64,000 nucleotides of DNA from a bacterium (GTDB lineage Bacteria; Zixibacteria; MSB-5A5; GN15; FEB-12), in contig JAUWIB010000112.1 of the NCBI GenBank assembly GCA_030605565.1, forward strand, positions 1 through 64,000, in the 5' to 3' direction. The notes beneath the pieces were generated by a model. The model made no database searches. It worked only from the letters and a program-made list of their open reading frames with translations, and had not been told where the DNA came from. The translations under genes and the position numbers were made by a program. Each line of letters starts with the position of its first letter. The first letter of the stretch is position 1. Positions 39,688 through 49,154 of the stretch are shown here, piece by piece.

Positions 39688-40437
39688 TCACGCCTTCGGA
39701 TCGGTCCGTCGACCGCGGAGTTGCTCCACCAGAGGGGGAAGGAACTCCCCCGACCTGGCGCTTACATAAAAATCAGCCAACTCAGTCAAGGGGGTGCGCT
39801 CCGGGTTGATCTCGATCAGAGTGGCGCCGCTACGCTTGGCCATCATCGGCAACGAGGCAGCAGGATGGACAACCGCCGAAGTCCCGATCGACAAGAAAAC
39901 ATCCGACTCCTCCGAAACCCGAAAGGCGGTTGAGATGATGTCATTGTCGAGCATCTCGCCGAACCAAACCACGTCGGGTCGAATCCGGCCGCCGCATTGT
40001 TCGCAGGTGGGGATGTTATCGGGGTCGATGTCGGTTTGTGCCGCCACGTGTTGGTTGCATTCGGCGCACTTGTTGCGGTGAATGTTGCCGTGCAGTTCGA
40101 GGATATTCTTCGAACCCGCCTGGCGGTGCAGCCCGTCGATATTTTGGGTGATCAGCGTGAAATCCGTGAACATATCTTCCAGTTCCGCCAGCGCCTGGTG
40201 GCCGGGGTTCGGCTCGACCTTGCCCATCAGTTCCCGACGCCAGTTGTACCACTGCCACACTATGTTCGGATTGGCCATGAAAGCGCTCATGGTAGCCAAC
40301 TCCTCGGGCTTGAACTCCTTCCACAATCCCTGCTTACCTCGGAAAGTGGGTACACCCGATTCGGCTGATATCCCCGCTCCGGTCAGGACCGCGCAGCGAC
40401 GACAGTTGAGCATGATTTCAACCAGTTCGTTTGTCAT
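39688..40437 (-). CDS. cobB: NAD-dependent protein deacylase, Sir2 family
   Basis: VLTGAGISAESGVPTFRG; TQNIDGLHRQAGSKNILELHGN; Zn Cys pairs CAEC..CEQC; upstream start at 40500 also possible. Confidence 0.92.
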   Translation of the reverse strand: MTNELVEIMLNCRRCAVLTGAGISAESGVPTFRGKQGLWKEFKPEELATMSAFMANPNIVWQWYNWRRELMGKVEPNPGHQALAELEDMFTDFTLITQNIDGLHRQAGSKNILELHGNIHRNKCAECNQHVAAQTDIDPDNIPTCEQCGGRIRPDVVWFGEMLDNDIISTAFRVSEESDVFLSIGTSAVVHPAASLPMMAKRSGATLIEINPERTPLTELADFYVSARSGEFLPPLVEQLRGRRTDPKA

Positions 40438-40534
40438 GGCGGCAAGATACGTCCGCCCGACCTGATTGCCAACGATAATGTTGGCCGGTGCGCCGGTCAA
40501 CCGGAGTCCGGCGATTTACAGGGATACTGTGGGC

Positions 40535-40554
40535 GGCAGACCTCCCGGTCTGCC
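40535..40554. repeat. P2 palindrome (loop TCCC)
   Basis: GGCAGACCTCCCGGTCTGCC. Confidence 0.8.
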
Positions 40555-40671
40555 CGTTTGAAGGACGTATCCAAGGTAATCAGGGAACAGCCTGTACTCT
40601 GGCCTCTAAAGAGATCGAGAATAGGTCCGATACATTTAATAGATGTCTCAAAATGAAACAACCAAAGCGAT

Positions 40672-42081
40672 ATGCCAATGCAGCAGTTTCAAGATGAAGC
40701 AGTGATGCGACCGCAGATCAACCGGTGGCGGTCCAACCGACAAAACAGTTCAACGGACGACAGTGAAAAGCATGACAGTCTCCCCTCGCTGGTTCTGGGG
40801 TTGCGACTCAGGGGGTATCTGGCTGAGGATGATCGGTCACAGTTGGACCGCCTGGCGCCATCTGAGCAAAAGGTGTTTCTGGTTCGCGGCGACCGCGTGC
40901 TACACCCTGCGGATGGAACCCCGTTTCCACTGGAGCATGTTGCCGCAGCCCCCGGCCAGGATACGGTTGCCCTGTTTTCACATCGATACCATGTCGACAA
41001 AGGGGACCACGGGCATGCTTACAAGATCCAGACGGCCGTGCTCAATCCCGGTCAGCCGGAACCGTTTCTGTTCGGCTGGTTCGGCCCGGAACCCGACCCG
41101 CTCGAAAGAGGTCCGGACAATCGATTCAGCGATACCGTGGAACAGTTGCGCCAGGCGTTCACGAACAGTACCGAGTTGACATCGCGCTTGTCAAAGCTGC
41201 TCAGCGAGCCGGTGCCCACCCTGATTCTCGACCGAAGTACGGAGCGTGTGCTGATGTGCAATACAGCGGCAGCCAAACTGATGAAGCTGGATCAGACGGC
41301 CACTATCGGGCATTCGTTCGAGCAGATACGCGGCCATTTGGGCCGACTGCCGGCCGGTCGGCGCATGACCATGCGACACATGGCCTCTGCCACACCTGAG
41401 TTAACGATAATCACCCTGGATCAAACGACCATAACAAACCGTGATGATCACCGCTTCTATGCGGACTTTTTGCTTCACCCGGCCCGGCAGAAATTATCGA
41501 GTATCATCACGGCGGCCAAATTGTTGCAGACAGACGCATCAGACCTGGGCGCCGAGGAAGTCTCCAGACTGTCACGGATGATTGCCGGCGAAGGGCGCTA
41601 TCTGGATGATCTGGTAAACAAGCAGTTATTGCTTGTTGAGGGGGTATCCAGTGCAACCGGATCCGGCAGCATAGTTACTCAGATTGAGTTGGCCGCCGAC
41701 AGGGTGAGTGCGATTCTGGGTCAACCCTGCCACACCGAAATCCTGAACAACTGTCCCAACTCTGCTCCCCGCGCCTCACGCCCGTCCTTCGCGCTGCTGA
41801 CCGAGGCGGTGCTGAGAGGGCATCAAGGTAATCCGGACTCACAGCAGCCAACGGTTGTGACTATCGAGCCGGATGGTTCCGCTACCGGCGTCGTGGTTCG
41901 CTTTGAGACGGAGATATCAGGCACTGCGGCTATCGGCGATGACGTCGACCTCATGCTCGATTACGCGCGCCGGTTGGCGATCCGACTGGGTTATCGTGAA
42001 TTCAACAGCAGCTTCATTTCAAACCACCGGATTCGCACCGAAATGATCCTCAACATAGACCAAACCACGGAAGATATATGA
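40672..42081 (+). CDS. Degenerate histidine kinase-like protein (PAS-like plus HisKA-like, no recognisable HATPase)
   Basis: TLILDRSTERVLMCNTAAAKLMKLD; FLLHPARQKLSSIITAAKLL resembles an H-box; no N/G boxes seen. Confidence 0.6.
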   Translation: MPMQQFQDEAVMRPQINRWRSNRQNSSTDDSEKHDSLPSLVLGLRLRGYLAEDDRSQLDRLAPSEQKVFLVRGDRVLHPADGTPFPLEHVAAAPGQDTVALFSHRYHVDKGDHGHAYKIQTAVLNPGQPEPFLFGWFGPEPDPLERGPDNRFSDTVEQLRQAFTNSTELTSRLSKLLSEPVPTLILDRSTERVLMCNTAAAKLMKLDQTATIGHSFEQIRGHLGRLPAGRRMTMRHMASATPELTIITLDQTTITNRDDHRFYADFLLHPARQKLSSIITAAKLLQTDASDLGAEEVSRLSRMIAGEGRYLDDLVNKQLLLVEGVSSATGSGSIVTQIELAADRVSAILGQPCHTEILNNCPNSAPRASRPSFALLTEAVLRGHQGNPDSQQPTVVTIEPDGSATGVVVRFETEISGTAAIGDDVDLMLDYARRLAIRLGYREFNSSFISNHRIRTEMILNIDQTTEDI

Positions 42082-43481
42082 CATCGTCACCGATCGGTCA
42101 CAACAGAATCCTGATAGTTGATAATCCGACTATCGCCGATGGTCTCCAGACGACCACTCTGACCGAAGAAAACATACCGGTCGAACACGCCGAATCCGGT
42201 GACGAGGCGCTGTTGCGGTTGGAAGAAGGTTTCGAACTGCTCATAGTGCCGGACAACGTCGACGGAATGCCGGTAACAGACTACCTCACCAAGGTCCAGC
42301 GCCGATTTCCAAAGACCGGCGTTATCGTGGTTACGACTCCGGCCAACGTTGATTTGGGTGCGGCCGCGCTTGAGGCCGGCGCGACCGACTATCTGCTGGC
42401 TCCGACTACCCCGGCTGCTACCATGGCCGCCGTCCGCCGCGCCCTGAGACTCATGCAGATGAAAAACGAATTGGTGGTGTTGCGTCAAACGGTATCGATG
42501 GCCAATGGTTTCGACAACCTGGTTGGGTTGTCGGAGTCGATGATCAAATTGAAAGAAACCGCTCGTAAGCTGGCGCCGACCGACATATCAGTGCTGATCT
42601 CCGGTTCGTCGGGCAGTGGCAAAGAACTGCTGGCCCGGGTCATGCATCATCATTCGCGGCGCCGCACGGGAGCGTTCGTGGCAGTCGATTTCTCGGCCAT
42701 ACCTGAAGAATCGGTGGCTCGCATTTTGTTCGGCCACGATGAAGAACGGTCAACCGGTGACGGCTCCACCGAGGGTCTGTTAGAGAAGGCTGACGGCGGT
42801 ACGCTGTTTTTGGATAATGTCGACCGGGCGCCGATTTCGATTCACAAGAGGCTGGCGCAGTTCTTGAGAGATTCCATAATCATCACCGGCGATACACAGA
42901 TCAAACGCAAGATAGAAATGCGCGTGATGGCTGCGGCCAGCCAGTATCTGACCCCAATGCTCACCGACGGAAAATATAACGCCGAACTCTACCGCCTTAT
43001 CAGCGAAATGAAACTCCACCTGCCGACTCTCTCGGAGCGACCGGAGGACATTGAACTGCTCATCGATTACTTCCTCCGCCGATGGCAGCAGGATACAGGC
43101 CGTGACCCGGTAACCATAGGCCCAGACGCCATCGAGAAACTGCTGGCCTACCGTTGGCCGGGCAATGTCCGTGAACTGGACAACTGCCTGCGACGGGCGG
43201 CCACATTGTGCCGGGATAACATGCTTCAGACACAGGACATCAGTTTCTTCGGGCATGGTGGTCCGGAGGTGGTAGTCCGGCGTGAGCATCGTATCCTGCA
43301 CACCCGGCGACCCAGCGGTCGGCTGGACGATACCCAGCGATCCATAATCGCCCGCGCTCTGGAAGATAACGATTGGAATTTCACTCAAACCGCCCAGGAG
43401 TTGGGCATCGGGCGAACAACTCTGTGGCGCAAGGTTAAGAAATACCGGCTCACCAAAGAGCCGTCTGAAATCGAGGCATAA
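42078..43481 (+). CDS. NtrC-like protein: degenerate receiver, AAA+ and Fis-type HTH
   Basis: Walker A GSSGSGKELLARVMHHHSRR; RWPGNVRELDNCLRRA; Fis HTH NFTQTAQELGIGRTTLWRKVKKYRL; key catalytic motifs altered. Confidence 0.88.
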   Translation: MTSSPIGHNRILIVDNPTIADGLQTTTLTEENIPVEHAESGDEALLRLEEGFELLIVPDNVDGMPVTDYLTKVQRRFPKTGVIVVTTPANVDLGAAALEAGATDYLLAPTTPAATMAAVRRALRLMQMKNELVVLRQTVSMANGFDNLVGLSESMIKLKETARKLAPTDISVLISGSSGSGKELLARVMHHHSRRRTGAFVAVDFSAIPEESVARILFGHDEERSTGDGSTEGLLEKADGGTLFLDNVDRAPISIHKRLAQFLRDSIIITGDTQIKRKIEMRVMAAASQYLTPMLTDGKYNAELYRLISEMKLHLPTLSERPEDIELLIDYFLRRWQQDTGRDPVTIGPDAIEKLLAYRWPGNVRELDNCLRRAATLCRDNMLQTQDISFFGHGGPEVVVRREHRILHTRRPSGRLDDTQRSIIARALEDNDWNFTQTAQELGIGRTTLWRKVKKYRLTKEPSEIEA

Positions 43482-43501
43482 AGTACCAAACGAGCAACAC
43501 T

Positions 43502-44038
43502 ATGATAGACAACAACGACAAACATTGGACGGCTGCCACCGGTGTAACCGCCGGTACGGATTCCCGTGAGGGGGCGAGAACGAAACAGAACACGCCGCTC
43601 TCGGAAGTCTTCCACGCCCTCACCGACCGACTTCGCAAGGAGTACAATATCGACAAGGGAGTCCTGGTGCTTCGGAACGACGAAGCTCGCCAGTTGGCGG
43701 CGGTATCAACCTGGCATCGTGGTATAGCCCGCGATGGGTTGCGGCTCAATCTTCCCGTTGACGCCTCGCTCTTTGAGAAAGTGGCTGAGCAAGGTCATGT
43801 CTACACCGAGGATTTCTGCGAGTCGTTCAGCGGCAATTTCTTTGAACGCAAGTTGCTGCTGGACGATGATTCCCGCTCATTCGTCCTGCAACCGCTCAAG
43901 AGCGATGGCCGCGTGTTGGGATTGCTTGGATACAGTTCGCGTATGCCGATGGCTTTTGTCACATTCGAAGAAGGGGCACTGGACGATATCTGCGATCGGC
44001 TGGGGTCAATAATCGAAAAACTGGTTTACCATCAGTAA
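43502..44038 (+). CDS. GAF domain-containing protein
   Basis: GVLVLRNDEARQLAAVSTW...RSFVLQPLKSDGRVLGLLGYSS...FEEGALDDICDRLGSIIEKL. Confidence 0.7.
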   Translation: MIDNNDKHWTAATGVTAGTDSREGARTKQNTPLSEVFHALTDRLRKEYNIDKGVLVLRNDEARQLAAVSTWHRGIARDGLRLNLPVDASLFEKVAEQGHVYTEDFCESFSGNFFERKLLLDDDSRSFVLQPLKSDGRVLGLLGYSSRMPMAFVTFEEGALDDICDRLGSIIEKLVYHQ

Positions 44039-44045
44039 GTAACGC

Positions 44046-45170
44046 TCAGTTATTCTCCCGGGCGGCCTGAATCTCCCGTCGAGCGCGATTGTGCTCGGCG
44101 TTGGTGCGTGAGAAACGATGACCGCCTTTATTGTCAGCCACAAAATACAAGTACTCGGTTTCTTGAGGTAACAGCGCCGCCTTTATCGAGGCCAGCCCGG
44201 GCGAGTTGATCGCCGTAGGGGGCAAACCCTTCCTGAGATAAGTATTGTAGGGCGTGTCTCGTTCGAGGTCCTTTCGATACAACGGACGGTCCAGTCCACC
44301 CAGGCCATAAACAACGGTGGGGTCGGCGTCTAACTTCATATTCGCCCGCAATCGATTGGTGTAGACCGAGGCGACAATTACCCGTTCGGAATCCAGGCCG
44401 GTTTCCGCCTCAATGATTGAGGCCAGCCTGATGATTTCATCTCTGGAGAGGTCCATGGGAAGGTGTTCCGGCCAGATGGAATCGGTCATCGAGCGGTGCA
44501 TCGCCACCATCTCCTCAACAGCATCCTTGGCGTCTGCGCCCCACGGGAAGAAGTATGTCTCGGGGAATAAATATCCCTCGAGGCTGGGAAGTCCCATCTT
44601 CTTCAGGGATATCGTATCTTTCACCACCGACATCACCTCGGTGGAGTCATGGTCAAGCTTCTCGGCCAAAATCGCGGCTACCTGCCACAGCGTGGCGCCT
44701 TCGGGGACGGTTACCTTGATGCGCACGAAATCAGCTTCGCAAAACTTCCTTAGGACCGACCGACAGGAGTTCTCGCCCTTGAAATCATAGCGCCCCGGCG
44801 TGAGTTTCCGATCTGTTCCGAACCAACGAGCGGCGAGTTTCAAAGTTAGGCGTGATTCAACTATTCCCGCAACCAGCAACTCGTTGGCGACAGACTCAAA
44901 CGATGCGCCCGACTCGATGATGATCGGCGCCACCCGATCACCCAGGTCTACCTGGTGATAATACGAATAACCGGCCCACGCGACAGTTGCCGCCGCTACC
45001 ACCAGCAGTCCAAACAGATATGTCTTGATCCGTTTCATGCTACCGAAAGCTCTTACCAACAGGCTCACCGCAAACAGTACCAGTCCGACCAATAGCAGAA
45101 AGGTGCTGACCAGAAGATACCAGGGGTACTCCCACCAGCGTACGTTCGTTTGATCAGCGCGGTTGCTCAT
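44046..45170 (-). CDS. mltG: Endolytic transglycosylase MltG
   Basis: LASIIEAETGLDSERVIVASVYTNRL; DADPTVVYGL; YNTYLRKGLPPTAINSPGLASIKAAL. Confidence 0.94.
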   Translation of the reverse strand: MSNRADQTNVRWWEYPWYLLVSTFLLLVGLVLFAVSLLVRAFGSMKRIKTYLFGLLVVAAATVAWAGYSYYHQVDLGDRVAPIIIESGASFESVANELLVAGIVESRLTLKLAARWFGTDRKLTPGRYDFKGENSCRSVLRKFCEADFVRIKVTVPEGATLWQVAAILAEKLDHDSTEVMSVVKDTISLKKMGLPSLEGYLFPETYFFPWGADAKDAVEEMVAMHRSMTDSIWPEHLPMDLSRDEIIRLASIIEAETGLDSERVIVASVYTNRLRANMKLDADPTVVYGLGGLDRPLYRKDLERDTPYNTYLRKGLPPTAINSPGLASIKAALLPQETEYLYFVADNKGGHRFSRTNAEHNRARREIQAARENN

Positions 45171-45585
45171 CGAGGAACCGTTGCAGGATAATCACCGCCG
45201 CTAATCGGTCGAGCCGTTTCTTGTCCTGGCCAACTTTCTTGCCGTGAGCGTGAATCACGTCGGCCGCTTCGATCGTACTGTATCGTTCATCTACTTTGTG
45301 TATCGGCCCTTCGTAAACGGATTGCAACTCCTCGACAAATCGATCAACCTCGCGGCACTTGTCACTCTTGTCGCCGGACGGCATCAGAGGATACCCGACG
45401 ACGATACCGTTTGGCTTGATCTCGCTGATAAAGCGCGCAATCCGCTCAAGAGCGTCACGTTGCGACTTTACTTCAAGAGTCGTCAAGGCCGAGGCGATCA
45501 GTCCGGTCGGATCGCTTTTGGCCAGCCCGATCCGACGGCGACCGTAGTCGATACCGAGATAAGTGTGACCGGAATCGTTGTTCAT
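45154..45585 (-). CDS. ruvX: Holliday junction resolvase-like RuvX (YqgF)
   Basis: TYLGIDYGRRRIGLAKSDPTG; VVGYPLMPSGDKSDKCREVDRF; VDERYSTIEA. Confidence 0.94.
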   Translation of the reverse strand: MNNDSGHTYLGIDYGRRRIGLAKSDPTGLIASALTTLEVKSQRDALERIARFISEIKPNGIVVGYPLMPSGDKSDKCREVDRFVEELQSVYEGPIHKVDERYSTIEAADVIHAHGKKVGQDKKRLDRLAAVIILQRFLDEQPR

Positions 45586-45762
45586 CTGCGGAATCTAAGC
45601 GTTCAACGACTCAAGGTCAATCAATACAAAGAAGCGTCGGACGGGTGACCCATCTCCGCCGCGGCGGGGTGGGTTTCTAAGCTAGAGCTACGATCGACGA
45701 TGGCATGATAGACAAATGTGGAACATGGACAGCTTTTTGTTTAGCTCGGGGATTCATCTGAT

Positions 45763-45786
45763 CCCAGGGCAAGCCCTGGGGCACCC
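45763..45786. repeat. P1 palindrome, intact
   Basis: CCCAGGGC AA GCCCTGGG GCACCC. Confidence 0.85.
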
Positions 45787-45830
45787 GGCTAAAAAAGGTT
45801 TCGGGGAACGACTGGTGGTTGCGGCCGTCG

Positions 45831-47090
45831 CTACGTCTTGCGCTCTTTTTTCTTGGCGGCGGGGAAGAGAATGTTGTTCAGGATCAGACGATATCCCGGC
45901 GAATGTTTGTGCAGCACCAGTTCGGTCGGTGGATCATGGACCAGGTGGCGGTAATCCTCCGGGTCGTGACCGGACAGAAAGGTGAACGTGCCCCGCCCCA
46001 GGTTGCCGTGGATATAGCGCACTTCGTCAAAGTTGTCCGGTTGCCCCAGCACGACCACGAACTTCTTCAACAGCGACTTGCGAAAGCCGGTGGTCTGCCC
46101 GAGAAAGCCGTTGACAGTGTTGGTGTGGCATTGCGTCAGCATGGTCGGCACCGGGTCCAGTTTGGCGGCGAAGTCAAACAGGTAGAAATAGTCCTGACGT
46201 TCATCGAGAAACCGCACCAACCTGTCCGGATAGGTATCGATGTCGGAGTGGCTGTACACCATCGGATCGAACTCCAGTCGAAAATTCTCAAAGGCGAAGG
46301 TCCGTGTGAAATCAAGGGCTGCCTGAGCACCGGGATCGATCGGGTCGCCGTCGATCTGACGCGGCACGATATCCAACCCCTCGGCGGCCAGCGCGATATC
46401 GACTGTCTCCGGCGCGGAACACATCGAGAAAAAGAACCCACCGCGACGCACGTAATCGTACACCGTCCTGGCCACATCGAGTTTCATCTGAGAAACCTTA
46501 CTGTAGCCCAGCTTCCGAGCCATTTCCTCGTTGCTTCGCACTTCTGCCTGGTACCAAAGCTGATTGCGAAACGCGCCGTAGAACTTGCCGTACTGGCCGG
46601 TAAAATCCTCATGGTGACAGTGCAGCCAGTCGTACTCTTCAAGCGCCCCGGCCAACAGGTCTTCATCGTAGACGTTGTCGTACTTGATCTCGGCGTAGGT
46701 CAAGGCGAGCGTCACGGCATCGTCCCAAGGCTCATTGGTGGGGGGAGAATAAACGGCGATAACGGGCGCTTTCTCAAGCTCGACCCGCTCCATATTCTCA
46801 ACCTCGATCTGACGATAGATATCCGCGACCTGCCCGGACGTTATTCGCTGGGCCGAGACACCCATGAGCAAACACAGGTCACTCATCTCCGTAACGTCAT
46901 CGATCAGGAACGACCCCCCGCGATAGTTGAGCAACCACTCGGCATGGTAACCTTTGTCCAGGGCGCGAAAGCAAACGCCGTACGCCTTGAGATGATCGGT
47001 CTGACTGTCATCCATCGGGATAAACAGCGACGCCGCGTGCAACGGCGCGGTGAGGGCTATTGCGATTATGAATACGAGTGTTCTAATCAT
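45831..47090 (-). CDS. Conserved secreted protein; relatives in Bacteroidota are, from memory, often labelled asparagine synthetase B-like
   Basis: Signal peptide; LFIPMDDSQTDHLKAYGVCFRALDKGYHAEWLLNYRGGSFL; VTLALTYAEIKYDNVYDEDLL..YDWLHCHHEDFTGQYGKFYGAF. Confidence 0.75.
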   Translation of the reverse strand: MIRTLVFIIAIALTAPLHAASLFIPMDDSQTDHLKAYGVCFRALDKGYHAEWLLNYRGGSFLIDDVTEMSDLCLLMGVSAQRITSGQVADIYRQIEVENMERVELEKAPVIAVYSPPTNEPWDDAVTLALTYAEIKYDNVYDEDLLAGALEEYDWLHCHHEDFTGQYGKFYGAFRNQLWYQAEVRSNEEMARKLGYSKVSQMKLDVARTVYDYVRRGGFFFSMCSAPETVDIALAAEGLDIVPRQIDGDPIDPGAQAALDFTRTFAFENFRLEFDPMVYSHSDIDTYPDRLVRFLDERQDYFYLFDFAAKLDPVPTMLTQCHTNTVNGFLGQTTGFRKSLLKKFVVVLGQPDNFDEVRYIHGNLGRGTFTFLSGHDPEDYRHLVHDPPTELVLHKHSPGYRLILNNILFPAAKKKERKT

Positions 47091-47225
47091 CGTTCTATTT
47101 CGTATCTGACGCGCACAGCGCGAAGAACAGGCTCACCTGTGTCACCCTGAGCGTAGCCGAAGGGTCACAAACGTCTTTCTGGGTACGTCATACTTCGACT
47201 CCGCTCAGCATGACGGTGCGTGGGC

Positions 47226-47245
47226 GGCAGATGTCCACATCTGCC
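47226..47245. repeat. P2 palindrome (loop TCCA)
   Basis: GGCAGATGTCCACATCTGCC. Confidence 0.8.
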
Positions 47246-47323
47246 CCCTTATACACAAGACTCAAAGTAACGATTACGAGACTTTTGGCAACAGTGATTT
47301 TACGGGGGGGCGTGCAGTTCCGG

Positions 47324-47352
47324 TTGCGCGACACGCGACTTGTAGCTATATT
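47324..47352 (+). promoter_or_regulatory. Possible sigma70 promoter, TTGCGC-N17-TATATT
   Basis: 17-nt spacing, 60 nt upstream of the nuclease gene. Confidence 0.45.
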
Positions 47353-47411
47353 ACGTGCGGCTGTTAATTGAATAGTGGGAACCGAAGAACTAAAGGCGAG
47401 GAGGTAGGCAA

Positions 47412-48473
47412 ATGGATATTGAGGGCAAAACCATTTGGCAGTTGGCATGCGGTGACACTGATCGCAACTATGCCGATGTATGTCTAAAGTGGGACGTCAT
47501 CCTAAACGGACCAGGTTATGCTGGGAAATGGCACAAGTGCGAAGAGCAGCTTCGAAATGATGGTTGGACGTCTAAGAAGCTTTCAGACTTGAGACGATTC
47601 GCGGAAGATATAAAGGATGGCGACATCGTTGTTCTGCGTCTGGGTACAAAGAAAGTCATGGGGGTGGGTGTTGTAGTCGGTGGATATGATTGGAGCAATA
47701 TTTTCTCGGACGTAGATGGTTGGAATCTGCAGCATTTCCGACGAGTGAAATGGTATTGGAGGGGGGGGGACCAGGTCCCAGATTTAGCAACTTACGCAAT
47801 GAAGCTCGGTGATACGACACAGAAGCTGGATTCTAAGAAAGTAGAGGTAACCAACTGGCTCAGGGGTTTGAGCATTCCTCAGAGCGAGATTGACCGTGAC
47901 TTGGTCCAACTACCGCAGGAAAGCTCTAAACCTGTCACAATTGAACAGGTCTCCGAGTACTTGTTCGACAGCGGCGTGTCCAGCAACTCGGTTGAGACCC
48001 TTGTCACGGAAATCGACGAACTAGTGCAGATCGCCAAATGGTACAACAAAGAAAGAGAGAACAGCCCCTCAGAGTCGGAAACTGTCTCATACCTGGTGGT
48101 TCCTCTCCTACGGGCTCTCGGTTGGACACATCAGAAAATGGCGATTGAATGGCATAACGTCGATATCGCACTTTTCAGCAGTTTGCCGAGAAGCCCTGAG
48201 ACGACTAGTGTAGTGGTCGAGGCGAAGAAGAAGGGGAACTCATGTTTGATGGCGAAGTCGCAGGCTGAAACATACGCCAAAGATAAGACGAACTGTACCA
48301 GACTAATTGTGACGGACGGTCTCAGGTATGGAGTGTATGTACGAAACGGAGCCGAATTCGATTTGCTGGCGTATCTCAACCTCACTGCCATGAAGGACGG
48401 CTATCCGATCTACGATGATTGTAAAGGGGCCAAAGAAGCTCTTCAGGCTATGATGCCCGAATTCAATGGGTAA
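47412..48473 (+). CDS. PUA/EVE-like domain fused to an HsdR-N-like PD-(D/E)XK nuclease domain
   Basis: DIKDGDIVVLRLGTKKVMGVGVVVGGY...HFRRVKWYW; VDIALFSSL...SVVVEAKKKGNSCLMAKSQAETYAKDKTNCTRLIVTDGLRYGVY. Confidence 0.75.
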   Translation: MDIEGKTIWQLACGDTDRNYADVCLKWDVILNGPGYAGKWHKCEEQLRNDGWTSKKLSDLRRFAEDIKDGDIVVLRLGTKKVMGVGVVVGGYDWSNIFSDVDGWNLQHFRRVKWYWRGGDQVPDLATYAMKLGDTTQKLDSKKVEVTNWLRGLSIPQSEIDRDLVQLPQESSKPVTIEQVSEYLFDSGVSSNSVETLVTEIDELVQIAKWYNKERENSPSESETVSYLVVPLLRALGWTHQKMAIEWHNVDIALFSSLPRSPETTSVVVEAKKKGNSCLMAKSQAETYAKDKTNCTRLIVTDGLRYGVYVRNGAEFDLLAYLNLTAMKDGYPIYDDCKGAKEALQAMMPEFNG

Positions 48474-48607
48474 TCCTTGGAGCACCTGATGATGACTACC
48501 CGGACAGCCACTACTCCATCTTTTGACCTTTGCAAGAATCGTCCGTTCCATTTATATTGTGAGTAGCGCCGGTGAAATGTACTGTAGTATCAGCAAGGAA
48601 GTCACCA

Positions 48608-49072
48608 ATGGCTGAAACAGTGAAGATAGTTGAGTATTTCTATGCAGTAGTCGGCGACCGGCCCGGTGAGGTTCGGCGGCTGATGGAGCATCTGAGCGAG
48701 AAGGGTGTGAACTTGCTTGCTTTCACAGCCTTTCCCGTCGGCGGTGATAAGTCGCAGTTGGATTTCTTCCCGGAGAATCCGAACCTGCTTCAGGATGCCG
48801 CCCGAGACGCCGGGGTAGAGTTAGTCGGACCCAGGAAAGCCTTTCTCATTCAGGGTGATGATCGGGTTGGCGCTCTTCACCATCACCATTTGATGCTGGC
48901 CAACGCCAATATTAATGTACATGCCGCCAACGGTGTCGTGAGCGGGTCCGGCAAGTACGGTTACATCCTGTGGGTGACGCCGGACGATTTGAAGAGGGCC
49001 GCGGAGGTGCTGGTGGGGGGAGAGACGGACGGACACTTCGGAACCCTGAGCCCGGGTTCGGTTGACTGGTAA
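48608..49072 (+). CDS. ACT domain-containing protein
   Basis: VKIVEYFYAVVGDRPGEVRRLMEHLSEKGVNLLAFTAF; start at MAETVK after AGGAAG. Confidence 0.8.
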   Translation: MAETVKIVEYFYAVVGDRPGEVRRLMEHLSEKGVNLLAFTAFPVGGDKSQLDFFPENPNLLQDAARDAGVELVGPRKAFLIQGDDRVGALHHHHLMLANANINVHAANGVVSGSGKYGYILWVTPDDLKRAAEVLVGGETDGHFGTLSPGSVDW

Positions 49073-49154
49073 GGCAGGCACGGCGCTGTCATTATGCAGG
49101 CTACGCCCGGAACTCAACAGTAGAAGTCCCGCCTAAAGAAGCAGTCGGAAGCTG

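Noticed and set aside
45819-47150. 443-aa plus-strand ORF
   Set aside because: Shadow of the conserved secreted protein at 45831-47090 on the minus strand; no recognisable motifs.
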